A DNA stretch of 64,000 nt from assembly GCF_017086365.1 (NCBI RefSeq), contig NZ_CP070969.1, positions 5,332,001 to 5,396,000 on the forward strand. Direction: 5' to 3'. Of the stretch, positions 52,708 to 62,294 are shown piece by piece (within the stretch, counting starts at the first letter, position 1; each line of letters begins with the position of its first letter). Under the pieces are notes generated by a model. That model did not search any database and was not told where the DNA came from. It was given only the letters and a program-made list of their open reading frames with translations. The position numbers were made by a program, and so were the translations under genes. This DNA is from Paenibacillus tianjinensis. Lineage in GTDB: Bacteria; Bacillota; Bacilli; Paenibacillales; Paenibacillaceae.

Positions 52708-54405
52708 TTATTTGCTCCAGTTATCAATTCTCCACTTGATCTGTTCATTAATTTTGTCTTCGTAAGCCTTCACGTTGGCCTTTTTGATCTGTCCGACATA
52801 ATCGGTCCATACGGAGTCGAAATCAGCCGGATCGGCCAGGATGGCTTTAGGCAGGAACTTGGTCTGCAGTTCATTCAGTTTCGTACTTGCAATTTTGGCA
52901 TCCGATCCTTCTATCAGGTCAATGGACCATGCAGGATAATAGACCGGGTTGGCAGGCGGTTCGCTGAAGAAATCCACATAAGAGTTAAAGCCATAGGCAT
53001 CAAGAACTTCCTTGTCGAAAGGCTTCAGACCTGCTTTGTACTCTTCAGGCTGTGCAGCTGCATCTGTTGAGTTGCCGTCGCTGAAGCTTCCCTCAGTTTT
53101 TGGCAGGTAGTCAAACATCGCTTTGGCCTTGTTGGCCAGCTGCCAGGTGGCATCGGCTGCATTGTCGCGCTGTTCCTGGGTTCTCATAAATCTGCCGTTC
53201 TCAACGATATAATCTTCGCCTTCAATACCCCAGGAGAAGGTTTTTTGCCAGTCTTCCTGAATCAGGGTATCAAGGAGCTTGATAATCTTCACCGGATCTT
53301 TAGCGTTGATACTGATTCCGAAGCCGTTGTTAAGGTTCAGAACTGCGAGGTCGCGGTAGTAGTCTTTAGTCGACTCGTCATATACCAGCGGAAGACCTAC
53401 ATACGTGCGTTCAATTTTGCCTTGGGTAGTCAGGGAGTCCTCGGCGGCATTGAAGTTCCAGTGCTGGTCGAACATCCCAAGAACCGTACCGCTGGACAGC
53501 TTCGCCATATACTGGTCATAGTTCTGTACAAAGGTCTCTTTATCGATCAGACCTTTTTGGTTCACTTCATTCAGCTTTTGATAGTATTGTTTAGCATAAT
53601 CTTTGTCTGCAAAAATTTCGGCCACGCCGTTATTTACAACAACACCGCCATCATTCGGATGGCCGATCAGATGCTGCGGCGCATTGAACAGACCCCAGTT
53701 TTTCCAGTCATAGTTTAGAATTTCGAATCCGATCGTCGGGCTTCCGTCGATTTGCGGATATTTCGCTTTATATTTCTCAATCAGATCAAAATATTCATCC
53801 AGCGTCTTCACCTTTGGATATCCGAATTCCTTAAGGACGGCTTTTTGAATCCAGAAGGCTGGTCCTGAATACCATGAACTGTTAACCTTACCGTTGTATA
53901 CGCCGTAATTCGGCAGGATATAAATATGCCCGTCATTCGGGTCCTTCATCATGTTCCAGTAATCCGCATAATGCGCTTTCAAATTTGGAGCGTATTGCTC
54001 AATCAGGTCTTCAAGCGGAATATAAGCCCCCGCAGCTGTAAGCTTTGTATTACCGGTCATCAAATCCGGGTAATCCTGGCCCGCAATCATAACCCCAAGC
54101 TTCTGGTTTATGTCGCCTGCCAAGAATTCCATATCGAAGCTGGCACCTGTTTCTTCCTTGATTTTCTTGTAAATTTTGTTGTCCGGTGTCGGCTGCTGTC
54201 CGGCTGCGCCGATGAAGACGCTTACCTTGAACGGTTCAACCTTATCACTTGTGTTGGCTGCTCCCGCAGTTTGTGCCGCACTGGTTTCTTTCGCTGTAGC
54301 ATTATTATTGCTGTTTTTGTTCCCGCCGCAGCCGGCGAGTGTAAAGCTCAGGGTTAATAGCATAATCAGGGAAAACTTAAACGTTTTTTTCGACTTGCCC
54401 CCCAT
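52708..54405 (-). CDS. Extracellular solute-binding lipoprotein (LplA-like)
   Basis: Lipoprotein of 565 residues: signal peptide with lipobox LAGC (Cys26), then an Asn-rich linker and a large type-1 binding domain of the size used by LplA-type oligosaccharide importers in Paenibacillus (EPFKVSVFIGAAGQQPTPDN; KTLDEYFDLIEKYKAKYPQIDG). It is followed by the hairpin and two permeases, and preceded by a regulator-kinase-regulator set that probably controls it. Ligand unknown, probably a plant oligosaccharide. Confidence 0.9.
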   Translation of the reverse strand: MGGKSKKTFKFSLIMLLTLSFTLAGCGGNKNSNNNATAKETSAAQTAGAANTSDKVEPFKVSVFIGAAGQQPTPDNKIYKKIKEETGASFDMEFLAGDINQKLGVMIAGQDYPDLMTGNTKLTAAGAYIPLEDLIEQYAPNLKAHYADYWNMMKDPNDGHIYILPNYGVYNGKVNSSWYSGPAFWIQKAVLKEFGYPKVKTLDEYFDLIEKYKAKYPQIDGSPTIGFEILNYDWKNWGLFNAPQHLIGHPNDGGVVVNNGVAEIFADKDYAKQYYQKLNEVNQKGLIDKETFVQNYDQYMAKLSSGTVLGMFDQHWNFNAAEDSLTTQGKIERTYVGLPLVYDESTKDYYRDLAVLNLNNGFGISINAKDPVKIIKLLDTLIQEDWQKTFSWGIEGEDYIVENGRFMRTQEQRDNAADATWQLANKAKAMFDYLPKTEGSFSDGNSTDAAAQPEEYKAGLKPFDKEVLDAYGFNSYVDFFSEPPANPVYYPAWSIDLIEGSDAKIASTKLNELQTKFLPKAILADPADFDSVWTDYVGQIKKANVKAYEDKINEQIKWRIDNWSK

Positions 54406-54517
54406 AAAGCACCTCCATATTATTGATCACGCTTTTTGTAAGCACTTACATTTATGAATTATAGAGGTGATTTCTTTTGTAAAATACAACAGAATTAAAG
54501 GTATAACCCCAAATTTT

Positions 54518-56047
54518 TTAGGTCTTTGTATTGCGGTATTCGTTCGGAGACATCTTCATTTTTTTCTCAAACTGCTTCAAAAACTGGCCGTAATTGGCAT
54601 ACCCCACATGCTCGGCAACCTCCGACAGCTTGAGTTTATGCTCATGGAGCAGTCTCTCGGCTTCCTCAATCCGCAGATTATGGAGCAGCTCATTGAAGCC
54701 CATACCGTTCTTCTTGATCAGGAGCTGGCCGAGATATACAGGGTGCAGATAAAAGATTTCGGCCAGCTTCTGGATCGTCAGACTTTCACGGTAATGCTCC
54801 TGAATGTATTGGTTGATATCCCGCACGATATCAGGCGACTTCCTGCTCCGCTCCTGTAGAAGGAGCTCGATTCCAGTCTCTCCTGAGGTCAGCAGATAGC
54901 CCATCAGTCCGGTCAACGTAAGCCTGTAATGGTAGATCTCCGGTAGCTGGAACTCGTCTGGCAGCTCCTGCCTCTTGCCGCTCTCTGTCACATTGGTCAT
55001 TTCCCTGATCCGGTATATGAGATGGATAACAAACTTCTTCACTGCCTCTGGAGCCACAAGCTTCTCCTGAAAGCTGTGAGCCGCCGAGTCCACTGCGCTG
55101 CGGAAGCCGGACAGATCCAGCGTGTTTATGAATCCGATTAGTTCATCTGCCATCCGGATATGATCGTATTGCCTGCTGAACGGTGTATCCTTGATTTCGT
55201 GGTACATCAGTAATCCGGCAGAGGAGGACCGGTAAAAAAAGTGCTGCAGTGCTTCCTTAGCCGTCCGGTAGCTCTCCATGATGCCAGTCAATGCAGGTAC
55301 ACTGGTTCCGGCTGCAATAAACACGGGCTGGCCGGGACACTCCTGCCCCAGCGAGGCTGCCATCCGGGTGATTGCATCATTTTCATGGCCAGCCGTAGAA
55401 CTTCCGGATACAATCGCGCAGCATCCTGCCTCCAGATCAACCAGATACATAGCGGCTGCTCCTACGATTAAGGCGGCTGCTTTGCCCCTTACCTCGGCAT
55501 ACTGCTGCGGTGCGGTCTGGACCAGGCAGACATTCCAGCAGCAAAGATCCGCGGGCAGTGCAGCGAGAAACAGCGGATCGGCCGGCTGCTCATATAACAG
55601 CCCTTTGATTGCCGCCGCTGTTTCCTCCGAGGCTGCCATCTGTTGAAACCTCCTGCCGCGCTCCTCCTGCTCCAGTTCCCGGTAGATCTCCCGCAGTTCC
55701 TCTGTTGCTTCTTCCGGAAACACCGGTTTCAGCAAATAATGATTAATACCGTATCTGATAGCCGTCTGGGCATATTCGAATTCGCTGTACCCGCTTAAGA
55801 TTACGAACCTGGTCTCCCTGCCCCCCGCCTGCTGCCAGGCGCCAATCATCTCCAGACCGTTCAATAGCGGCATGTTTACATCCGTGATGACCAGATCTGG
55901 GTCCAGCTCATGGATTAACCGTAAGCCCTCCTGGCCGTTACTGCAGGTCCCGCATATCTCGAAGCCAAGCTCCCGCCAGTCAATCCATAGCAGCAAACCT
56001 TCGAGAGCACTCGGCTCATCATCAATTAACAGCACTTTATAAGTCAT
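54518..56047 (-). CDS. YesN-type response regulator (receiver plus AraC HTH), copy 1
   Basis: A 509-residue regulator. Receiver domain (1-120) with VLLIDDEPSALEGLL and phosphoacceptor in DLVITDVNMPLLNG; a variable middle region; C-terminal AraC domain (about 405-505) with LTIQKLAEIFYLHPVYLGQLLIKK and LSEVAEHVGYANYGQFLKQFEKK. Its ATG overlaps the kinase stop by four bases. It lies between the kinase and the transporter, so it probably activates the transporter in response to sugar. Confidence 0.9.
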   Translation of the reverse strand: MTYKVLLIDDEPSALEGLLLWIDWRELGFEICGTCSNGQEGLRLIHELDPDLVITDVNMPLLNGLEMIGAWQQAGGRETRFVILSGYSEFEYAQTAIRYGINHYLLKPVFPEEATEELREIYRELEQEERGRRFQQMAASEETAAAIKGLLYEQPADPLFLAALPADLCCWNVCLVQTAPQQYAEVRGKAAALIVGAAAMYLVDLEAGCCAIVSGSSTAGHENDAITRMAASLGQECPGQPVFIAAGTSVPALTGIMESYRTAKEALQHFFYRSSSAGLLMYHEIKDTPFSRQYDHIRMADELIGFINTLDLSGFRSAVDSAAHSFQEKLVAPEAVKKFVIHLIYRIREMTNVTESGKRQELPDEFQLPEIYHYRLTLTGLMGYLLTSGETGIELLLQERSRKSPDIVRDINQYIQEHYRESLTIQKLAEIFYLHPVYLGQLLIKKNGMGFNELLHNLRIEEAERLLHEHKLKLSEVAEHVGYANYGQFLKQFEKKMKMSPNEYRNTKT

Positions 56048-57864
56048 AGCACTCCCCCGCCTCCCATGGGATGAGTCTTCTCCAGCAGCTTCAGCGGGAT
56101 GCCGAACGAAACTGCAGTTCCCTCACCCGGTACGCTGATAATTTCAAAAGTCACCTGATCGGCATAATACAGCTCCAATCTGCGGTACACATTGCGCATC
56201 CCGATATTCAAGCCGGACGAATCCTCGGTGCGGATATTATGCAGCAAATCCTTGAGCTGCGCAGCTTCGATTCCTTTTCCGTTGTCCGAAACCGTAATTT
56301 GCAGGCGGTCCTCTAGGGCCGCTGCCCTTACCTTGATGATGCCCAGCCCTTCTATCGTCTGCAGGCCATGCTTACAGGAATTCTCCACGAGCGGCTGCAT
56401 GCTGAGCTTCGGAATTTTATACTCCAGTGCCTGCTCCTCGATCTCAAACTGATAGTCGAATTTATCACGGAACCTGAATTTCTCAATCTTCAGATACATC
56501 TCGATAAACTGCATTTCCTCCTGCAGTGACACCAGGTCCTCCTTCCACCGGAGCAGCCTGCGCAGCAGCTTGGAGAGGCTTTTGATAATATCCGTCACAT
56601 CGTCATATTTATTTTTGGTGCAGACCACAAGGATCGCGTTCAGCGTATTGAACAGGAAATGAGGATTCATCTGGCTTTGCAGAAAGTTCAGCTCTGCCCT
56701 GACCCGTTCCATCTCAAGGTTTTTACTCTGAATTTCCAGCTTATACACATCATTAATCAACGAATTGATCCGCGAGGTCATCCTGTTGAAATTATGAATC
56801 AGGCCGCCGATTTCATCGCGTCCCTCGTCAATCCGGATCAGCTCAAACTTCTCGTTGGTTACCTTCTGCATGTGTCTCGAGAGCCGCTTCACCCGGTAAT
56901 TGTAGGATCTCAGCATCACATAAATAAAAGCAGAGGTCAGCAGCGTGACCGTGGTCGCCAGCACAGCTGCATACAGCCGGATATCCAGAATTGCCTGCGT
57001 GATCCGTTCCCCCTGCGTAATTCCGATAATACGCCAGCCCCTGAGATAGTTGGCCGAACCTAGCGGCAGCACATGAAGCTCCTGCTGATTATTTTCCTGC
57101 TGCTTAAACAGAGGATACGGCTCATCTGTCACCAGCTGGTAACCGCTGTCTTCAGACATGACAATCTGATCCTGTTCATTGACCAGATAGAGGCTGAGGT
57201 AATCTTTTTCTCTGATAATGACGTTATAAACCTCGCTAAGATCCAGATCGATCTTCAGCAACTTTCCATATTTGGTAAAGGATCTGTAATTATCCATCCA
57301 TCCGATAACACTAAGTGTAGGGGTCGAAGACGAGGTATTGTCGTTCTCACTTGTCCTGTATGCGGTAACAACAACCCTGTTGCTGGAGGACTCCGCCTGT
57401 TGATACCATTCACTTGTCAATACCTTCTGGTCCATGATATGGTAGTTGCCCCCGGAAACAATGGAGCGGTTATTTGTAAACACGTTGATCCGCTCAATCT
57501 GGTTGTTTACCGGCATATAGCTGTTCAACCGGTCCCGCAGCTGTTCATCAAAAGCACCATAAAAATCAATAAGGTCCTTATAGTTCCGGTCCAGCATTTC
57601 ATACAGGTTCTTATCCGTAGACAATGTGTAGTTGACGGCAACCCCGCCTTCGATAAAATCATGAATATCCTTTCTCGCCCGCTCCAGGGAGATCTCCAGA
57701 TTCTGCTGCTCCCTTGATTTGATAAGATCAGTAATCCGTTCCAGAAACACGAGGTTGATAACCATAATAGGCAGAAGCACACCAACGATATAGATCAGGA
57801 TAAATTTAGAATTCAGCGGAATATCGTTGACAATATTGGTGAAACGGAATCTTTTTTTTTGCAT
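56044..57864 (-). CDS. YesM-type sensor histidine kinase
   Basis: Membrane histidine kinase of 606 residues. Helix 1 near 20-42 (KFILIYIVGVLLPIMVINLVF), a long extracellular Cache-like domain (about 45-290), helix 2 near 295-315 (YAAVLATTVTLLTSAFIYVML), HAMP, then the His_kinase domain with LNFLQSQMNPHFLFNTLNAIL (His in the MNPHF motif) and ATPase motifs VENSCKHGLQ, SDNGKGIEAAQ and GIGMRNVYRRL written here as GMRNVYRRL. It sits between two AraC-type response regulators and probably phosphorylates one or both. Confidence 0.9.
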   Translation of the reverse strand: MQKKRFRFTNIVNDIPLNSKFILIYIVGVLLPIMVINLVFLERITDLIKSREQQNLEISLERARKDIHDFIEGGVAVNYTLSTDKNLYEMLDRNYKDLIDFYGAFDEQLRDRLNSYMPVNNQIERINVFTNNRSIVSGGNYHIMDQKVLTSEWYQQAESSSNRVVVTAYRTSENDNTSSSTPTLSVIGWMDNYRSFTKYGKLLKIDLDLSEVYNVIIREKDYLSLYLVNEQDQIVMSEDSGYQLVTDEPYPLFKQQENNQQELHVLPLGSANYLRGWRIIGITQGERITQAILDIRLYAAVLATTVTLLTSAFIYVMLRSYNYRVKRLSRHMQKVTNEKFELIRIDEGRDEIGGLIHNFNRMTSRINSLINDVYKLEIQSKNLEMERVRAELNFLQSQMNPHFLFNTLNAILVVCTKNKYDDVTDIIKSLSKLLRRLLRWKEDLVSLQEEMQFIEMYLKIEKFRFRDKFDYQFEIEEQALEYKIPKLSMQPLVENSCKHGLQTIEGLGIIKVRAAALEDRLQITVSDNGKGIEAAQLKDLLHNIRTEDSSGLNIGMRNVYRRLELYYADQVTFEIISVPGEGTAVSFGIPLKLLEKTHPMGGGGVL

Positions 57865-57884
57865 GGCCTGTGCACCTGTCCTTC

Positions 57885-59426
57885 TTAGCGCTGCTTACAG
57901 TTATTCGAATTTTTGTATACCGAAGGCAGGACGCCCACGATCCTCTTGAACTTATCGATAAAATAATCCGTATTGCTGAATCCGACCTGTGCTGCAACAT
58001 CAGAGATTTTCAGCTCCGTACGCTTCAGCAGGCCTTTAGCGGCTTCAATCCGCTTATGGTTCAAATATTCACAGAAGCTGCGGCCGGTCTCTTTGCGGAA
58101 CACCTGCCCCAAATAGGCAGAATTCATATGAAATTGCCGGGCCAGCTCTTGAAGCTGCAATTTATTGCGGAATTCAAGGTCCACGTACTGGATAACATTA
58201 TAGATCGTGTTCCCTTCGTTAGCCTCCTGCAGCTCAGCCAAATAGACAGCCGCCCGTCTGCACAGCCCGCTTACATAACTGCCCAGCCTGAAATAATCGC
58301 CCAGCTCGCCCAGGTTTCCGAACTCCTCGTGATGCTGGTTCATCATTCCGGCGGTTTCGCCATTACGTTCAGTGATCAGCCGGCATAAAGTCATTTCCAG
58401 ATGGGCAATCCCTGCCTGGACAGCTTCCACCGAAAATAAATGCTGCGTGTAGAACATGAAGATATCCCTCACACATGGCTCAATCGCCTGAATATCGCCT
58501 GCCTTTACTTTTTCCAGCAGCTCTGTGAAGGTTTCCTGGTCGATACTCAACTCTTTAGAGGAGTTCCTGAAGTCGCTATTAAAAAAAACACCACCCTTTT
58601 CTCTGCGGTACTTCAGCTTCCACATTTCCAGCGTCTGCAAATAAATATCCTTTAGGGAAAGGGCGCCAGACATTCTTTCGCTGACCATAACGGCTACCGG
58701 CTCCTGTAGCTGCTCTGCCAAATCCTGCTGAAGGCGGTTGACTCCGGCAGTCAGGCTGTCCCGGGAAAGGAAGGCGGATTGCAGAATCAGGCCGAACCGG
58801 TCCGCGCTGTCCTGGAAGCAGCCTGCTAATTCGCAAGGGAAGTAATCCTTCAAATGCTGCTGAAGAAGCGCTGCGGCAGAGGGGGGATCGATAAGAATGC
58901 CCAACAATTCCGCATCTGTGGGTATATTCATCAAATTGGCTGCCATCAGCTGGATATCCTCATCATCCTCCCCCTGAATCAGGCGGTTGATCAGATTGCC
59001 GACAATCATGGCCTGTTTCTTCTGACGCTCCAGATTGGAAGCGATTTCATTATGAATCATCAAACTGATCCTGCTTAGCAGGGCTTCGATCTCCTCATCA
59101 TCGATCGGCTTCAGCAAATATTGATCTACCCGCTGGCGCAGAGCAGTTCTTGCATATTGGAAATCGTCATAACCGCTTAATATTACAAACCTGGGCGGCT
59201 TAACCATGGATTGATTCAGCCTGGTAATTAGCTCAAGACCGTTAAAGACCGGGATATGAATATCCGTTAGCACAAGATCCGGCTTAAGCCTCTCGGCCAT
59301 CCGCAGTGCATCCGGGCCGTTAAGAGCTTCCCCGCACACTTCAAATCCAAATCTTTCCCAGTCCACCATCGTCCGCAGCCCTTCAAGTACCCAGGGCTCA
59401 TCATCAACAATCAGGACTTTCAACAT
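57885..59426 (-). CDS. YesN-type response regulator (receiver plus AraC HTH), copy 2
   Basis: Second AraC-type response regulator, 513 residues from the ATG at 59426 (after GGAGGTG). Receiver with VLIVDDEPWVLEGLR and DLVLTDIHIPVFNG; AraC domain near the C-terminus (LQLQELARQFHMNSAYLGQVFRKE, ISDVAAQVGFSNTDYFIDKFK). It is only moderately similar to copy 1. It is first in the operon, 20 bases before the kinase. Two regulators for one kinase suggest a branched output or that one is an orphan. Confidence 0.9.
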   Translation of the reverse strand: MLKVLIVDDEPWVLEGLRTMVDWERFGFEVCGEALNGPDALRMAERLKPDLVLTDIHIPVFNGLELITRLNQSMVKPPRFVILSGYDDFQYARTALRQRVDQYLLKPIDDEEIEALLSRISLMIHNEIASNLERQKKQAMIVGNLINRLIQGEDDEDIQLMAANLMNIPTDAELLGILIDPPSAAALLQQHLKDYFPCELAGCFQDSADRFGLILQSAFLSRDSLTAGVNRLQQDLAEQLQEPVAVMVSERMSGALSLKDIYLQTLEMWKLKYRREKGGVFFNSDFRNSSKELSIDQETFTELLEKVKAGDIQAIEPCVRDIFMFYTQHLFSVEAVQAGIAHLEMTLCRLITERNGETAGMMNQHHEEFGNLGELGDYFRLGSYVSGLCRRAAVYLAELQEANEGNTIYNVIQYVDLEFRNKLQLQELARQFHMNSAYLGQVFRKETGRSFCEYLNHKRIEAAKGLLKRTELKISDVAAQVGFSNTDYFIDKFKRIVGVLPSVYKNSNNCKQR

Positions 59427-59752
59427 GTGCCATGCACCTCCATGTTCAAATTTGCAAAGAGATGTCTGCAAAATAACTATAGACCATGCTAACATAGATT
59501 TGTGAAAACATGGAAGAAGAAGTGTGTAAAAAGAAGAAACCGGTCAGCTGTCCGGATAACTGCACCCCCTCTAAAAATAATTAAATCACTTCCGGTTCAA
59601 AGTCATATAATGTAACATAAGTCATTTACTTTGCAGATTTTTCTTCTATAATGATGTTTAAGTTACGTTAAAAATTACTCTTTTCGCATACACCCAACCT
59701 TTTATGTTATATTTCATTACGCAATTAACCTTGCTACAGGGAAGTGAATTTC
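59427..59752. other. 325-bp divergent intergenic region
   Basis: Holds the leftward promoter of the regulator-kinase-regulator-transporter operon and the rightward promoter of the DUF2294 gene. AT-rich. I see no clear operator, riboswitch or open reading frame. Confidence 0.5.
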
Positions 59753-60118
59753 TTGACGGTCACCTTGCTTCTCTCATCCAATGAATACAAGAAGAAATTA
59801 TCCCGCTGCTACAATGAGGTTCATAAGGAGCTGTACGGAGTCGGCGTGACCCAGCTAAAGATTGAGGCTGTGAACGAGACAATGATTATGTTCCTGGTGA
59901 AGCATCAGCGGGTCGCAGCCCTTCGCGCACTGGAAGATCATTATCCCGAGCTGAAGCAGTCCGTAGACGCCGCGCTGCATCAGGAATTCAAGCGGAGAAT
60001 CCAGAAGAAGCTTACCGAAGACCTGGAACTGCCAGCCGCAGGCGTGCTCAGGGACTACGATCCCCAGACGGCTTGGGCCTGCACAGTCATTATTTGTGAT
60101 TCCGGTCCAGATCAATGA
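59753..60118 (+). CDS. DUF2294 / MpsC-family protein
   Basis: Cytoplasmic protein of 121 residues with N-terminal LLLSSNEYKKKLSRCYNEVHKELYGVG and C-terminal DPQTAWACTVIICDSG. This family was renamed Na-translocating membrane-potential-generating (MpsC-like); no membrane segment is visible in it. I prefer a TTG at 59753, since the GTG at 59744 overlaps its own ribosome binding site. It precedes the ubiX/ubiD/BMC locus by 254 bases, with a terminator in between, so it may be unrelated. Function not established by sequence. Confidence 0.65.
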   Translation: MTVTLLLSSNEYKKKLSRCYNEVHKELYGVGVTQLKIEAVNETMIMFLVKHQRVAALRALEDHYPELKQSVDAALHQEFKRRIQKKLTEDLELPAAGVLRDYDPQTAWACTVIICDSGPDQ

Positions 60119-60372
60119 TGCGGGATTTATCCCGCGGATTTACAGCAGCCGGTATCCATTGATTGTTATTCCGATAATTCAAAATACCAGGCTTCATCTC
60201 GATTCATCCTGATGAGCCGAAATTCCCTTAAGGTTCGCCCTATATCTGTTTACAGATTGCAGGAAGCCGTTGATTAGAGACCCTCTCTATTTCAGCGGCT
60301 TCTTTTTGTTATATACATCTGACCTCCAAGGCTTCGCAGCAATGCAGCCCTTGGTCAAAGGAGATTCCGTAC
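60119..60372. other. Intergenic region before ubiX, two hairpins
   Basis: GCGGGA-TTTA-TCCCGC at 60120-60135 lies just after the DUF2294 stop; the stronger nested hairpin at 60263-60307 ends 65 bases before ubiX. No gene is seen. AAAGGAGATTCCG precedes the ubiX ATG. Confidence 0.55.
60263..60307 (+). terminator. Nested hairpin terminator or attenuator before ubiX
   Basis: GAAGCCG (60263-60269) pairs with CGGCTTC (60296-60302) directly before TTTTT; an inner AGAGA/TCTCT hairpin lies within the loop. It can terminate the DUF2294 transcript or, if transcription starts further up, attenuate the ubiX-ubiD-BMC operon. Confidence 0.75.
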
Positions 60373-60927
60373 ATGAGAATTGTAGTAGCCATTACAGGAG
60401 CCAGCGGCTCAATTTACGGGTATTCCCTGATCCGCAGCCTGCACCAGCTTGGCATCGAAACCTATATCATCGCTACCGGGGCCGGTGCGAACGTGATGAA
60501 ATATGAATGCGGCATAGAGATGCAGGAGCTTGCGCAGTACGGGACCATCCTGCCAAATTCCGATCTGTTCGCTCCCGTTGCCAGCGGATCCTTCAAAACG
60601 GACGGAATGGTGATTGTCCCCTGCTCAATGAATACACTTGGAGCTATTGCGAACGGCATGGGCGATACCCTCCTCAACCGTGCAGCCAGCGTGATGCTGA
60701 AGGAGCGGCGGCGGCTGGTCATTGTGCCCCGCGAAACACCGCTGCATCTGATTCATCTGGAGAATATGCTCCGTCTTGCCCGGGCAGGTGCCGATATTAT
60801 GCCGGCCTCCCCCGGCTTCTATAACCATCCAACCGAAATATGGGAGCTGGTGAATTTCATGAATGCCCGGGTACTTGATGCATTCGGTATTGAACATCAG
60901 TTAATGAAGAGATGGGGTGAGGGTTAA
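60373..60927 (+). CDS. ubiX: UbiX-type flavin prenyltransferase (locus 2)
   Basis: Prenyl-FMN synthase (184 aa): AITGASGSIYGYSLIRSL, MVIVPCSMNTLGAIANG, KERRRLVIVPRETPLHLIHL and PGFYNHPTEIWELVNFM. It supplies the cofactor of the following UbiD gene, which starts immediately at the stop (position 60928). It is closer to ordinary bacterial UbiX/VdcB proteins than the copy in locus 1. Confidence 0.93.
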   Translation: MRIVVAITGASGSIYGYSLIRSLHQLGIETYIIATGAGANVMKYECGIEMQELAQYGTILPNSDLFAPVASGSFKTDGMVIVPCSMNTLGAIANGMGDTLLNRAASVMLKERRRLVIVPRETPLHLIHLENMLRLARAGADIMPASPGFYNHPTEIWELVNFMNARVLDAFGIEHQLMKRWGEG

Positions 60928-62271
60928 ATGGCTGCAGTTAATATCAGACAATTGCTGAACCACTGGGAGAGCAGCGGCCAGCTGCTGCACATCCGCAGGG
61001 AGGTTGACCCCCGCTTTGAGCTTGGGGCCGTTGTGAAGGCTGTAAAGGGTAAGCAGCCATTGCTGTTCGAACAGGTAAAAGGTTATCCCGACCCGATGAC
61101 CGTCGGTCTTGGCGGCTCTAAGGAGCTGATCGCAGACAGCATGGACATGACTCCAGCCGAGCTGCTGCCAAGGCTGGTCGCCGCCATCGTCTCGCCTACG
61201 CCAACCCGGCTGGTGGAGCAGGCACCGGTGCACGAGAAGGTTATCACCAGCCGGATCCGCCTGAAGGAGCTGTTTCCGGTATGCACGTACCACGCGGAGG
61301 ACAGCGGCGCTTATTATGTCTCCGGTGTGATGGTCGTCAAAGGCGAAGACGGGCGCAAGCGCTATACCTCCATCCGGCGCATGCAGCTGCTGGAGGGGAA
61401 CCGGACCGGTATTCTGATCTCCTCCCCCGAGCTGTTCCAGCAGTACAAAGAATTCGAAGACCGCGGAGAGCCGATGGAAGCGGCGTTCATGTTCGGGGTT
61501 GTGCCGGCGGTCGTGCTGGCCTCGCAGATCAGCACCCACTTATTCCATACGGATAAGCTGGAGGTGGCTTCTTCCCTGCTCCATCAGCCGCTCGAAGTCG
61601 TCCAGTGCAAAACGGTTGACCTTGAAGTGCTGGCAGAGGCGGAGGTTGTGTTCGAGGGGCGGATACTCCCCGGTGTCCGCGAGCCGGAGGGTCCGTTTGG
61701 AGAACTGGGCGGCTATTACGGCCCGCGCACAGAGCAGCCGGTGGTCGAAATCTCTGCCGTCACCCACCGGAACCAGCCCATATGGCAAACCATCCTTCCG
61801 GCCAGCTACGAGGAGAAGCTGCCGATGGCCATCTCCCGCGAGATTGCCCTGCTCGGCTCCGTCCGCCAGGTTGTTCCTGGAGTGAAGGATGTCCATATTA
61901 CGATGGGCGGGGTCGGCCGCTATCATGCGGTCATCCAGATCCGCAAAGTCCAGGAAGGTGACGGAAAAACGGCGCTGCTGGCTGCTTTTGCCGGTGACAA
62001 AGACCTCAAGCATGCTGTAGTTGTCGATGAGGATGTCAATCTGCTCGACCCGCTGGATGTGGAATGGGCCATTGCCACCCGAGTGCAGGCTGATCTCGAT
62101 CTGTTCATCGTCCCGGGCGCCAAAGGTTCACCGCTGGAACCGTCACATAATTTGCGCGGGGTATCTGCCAAAATGGGCATCGACGCCACCTGCCCGCTCG
62201 CACATAAAGAGCAGTACCGGAGGACACATATTCCGGGACAGGATGAGATCCGGCTGGCCGACTATATATAG
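60928..62271 (+). CDS. ubiD: UbiD-family prenyl-FMN-dependent decarboxylase (locus 2)
   Basis: Decarboxylase of 447 residues with canonical motifs: YTSIRRMQLLEGNRTG (Arg150/151), EAEVVFEGRILPG (acidic pair 239/243), REPEGPFGELGGYYGP (252-266) and VDEDVNLLDPLDVEWAIATR near the C-terminus. The family decarboxylates hydroxybenzoates, phenylacrylates or related acids. It abuts ubiX with no gap and is followed by a tandem repeat and then a BMC-H shell gene in the same direction, so the enzyme is a candidate shell cargo. No obvious N- or C-terminal targeting extension is seen on it. Confidence 0.93.
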   Translation: MAAVNIRQLLNHWESSGQLLHIRREVDPRFELGAVVKAVKGKQPLLFEQVKGYPDPMTVGLGGSKELIADSMDMTPAELLPRLVAAIVSPTPTRLVEQAPVHEKVITSRIRLKELFPVCTYHAEDSGAYYVSGVMVVKGEDGRKRYTSIRRMQLLEGNRTGILISSPELFQQYKEFEDRGEPMEAAFMFGVVPAVVLASQISTHLFHTDKLEVASSLLHQPLEVVQCKTVDLEVLAEAEVVFEGRILPGVREPEGPFGELGGYYGPRTEQPVVEISAVTHRNQPIWQTILPASYEEKLPMAISREIALLGSVRQVVPGVKDVHITMGGVGRYHAVIQIRKVQEGDGKTALLAAFAGDKDLKHAVVVDEDVNLLDPLDVEWAIATRVQADLDLFIVPGAKGSPLEPSHNLRGVSAKMGIDATCPLAHKEQYRRTHIPGQDEIRLADYI

Positions 62272-62294
62272 CTTAAACGTCCTTATGAAGGATA

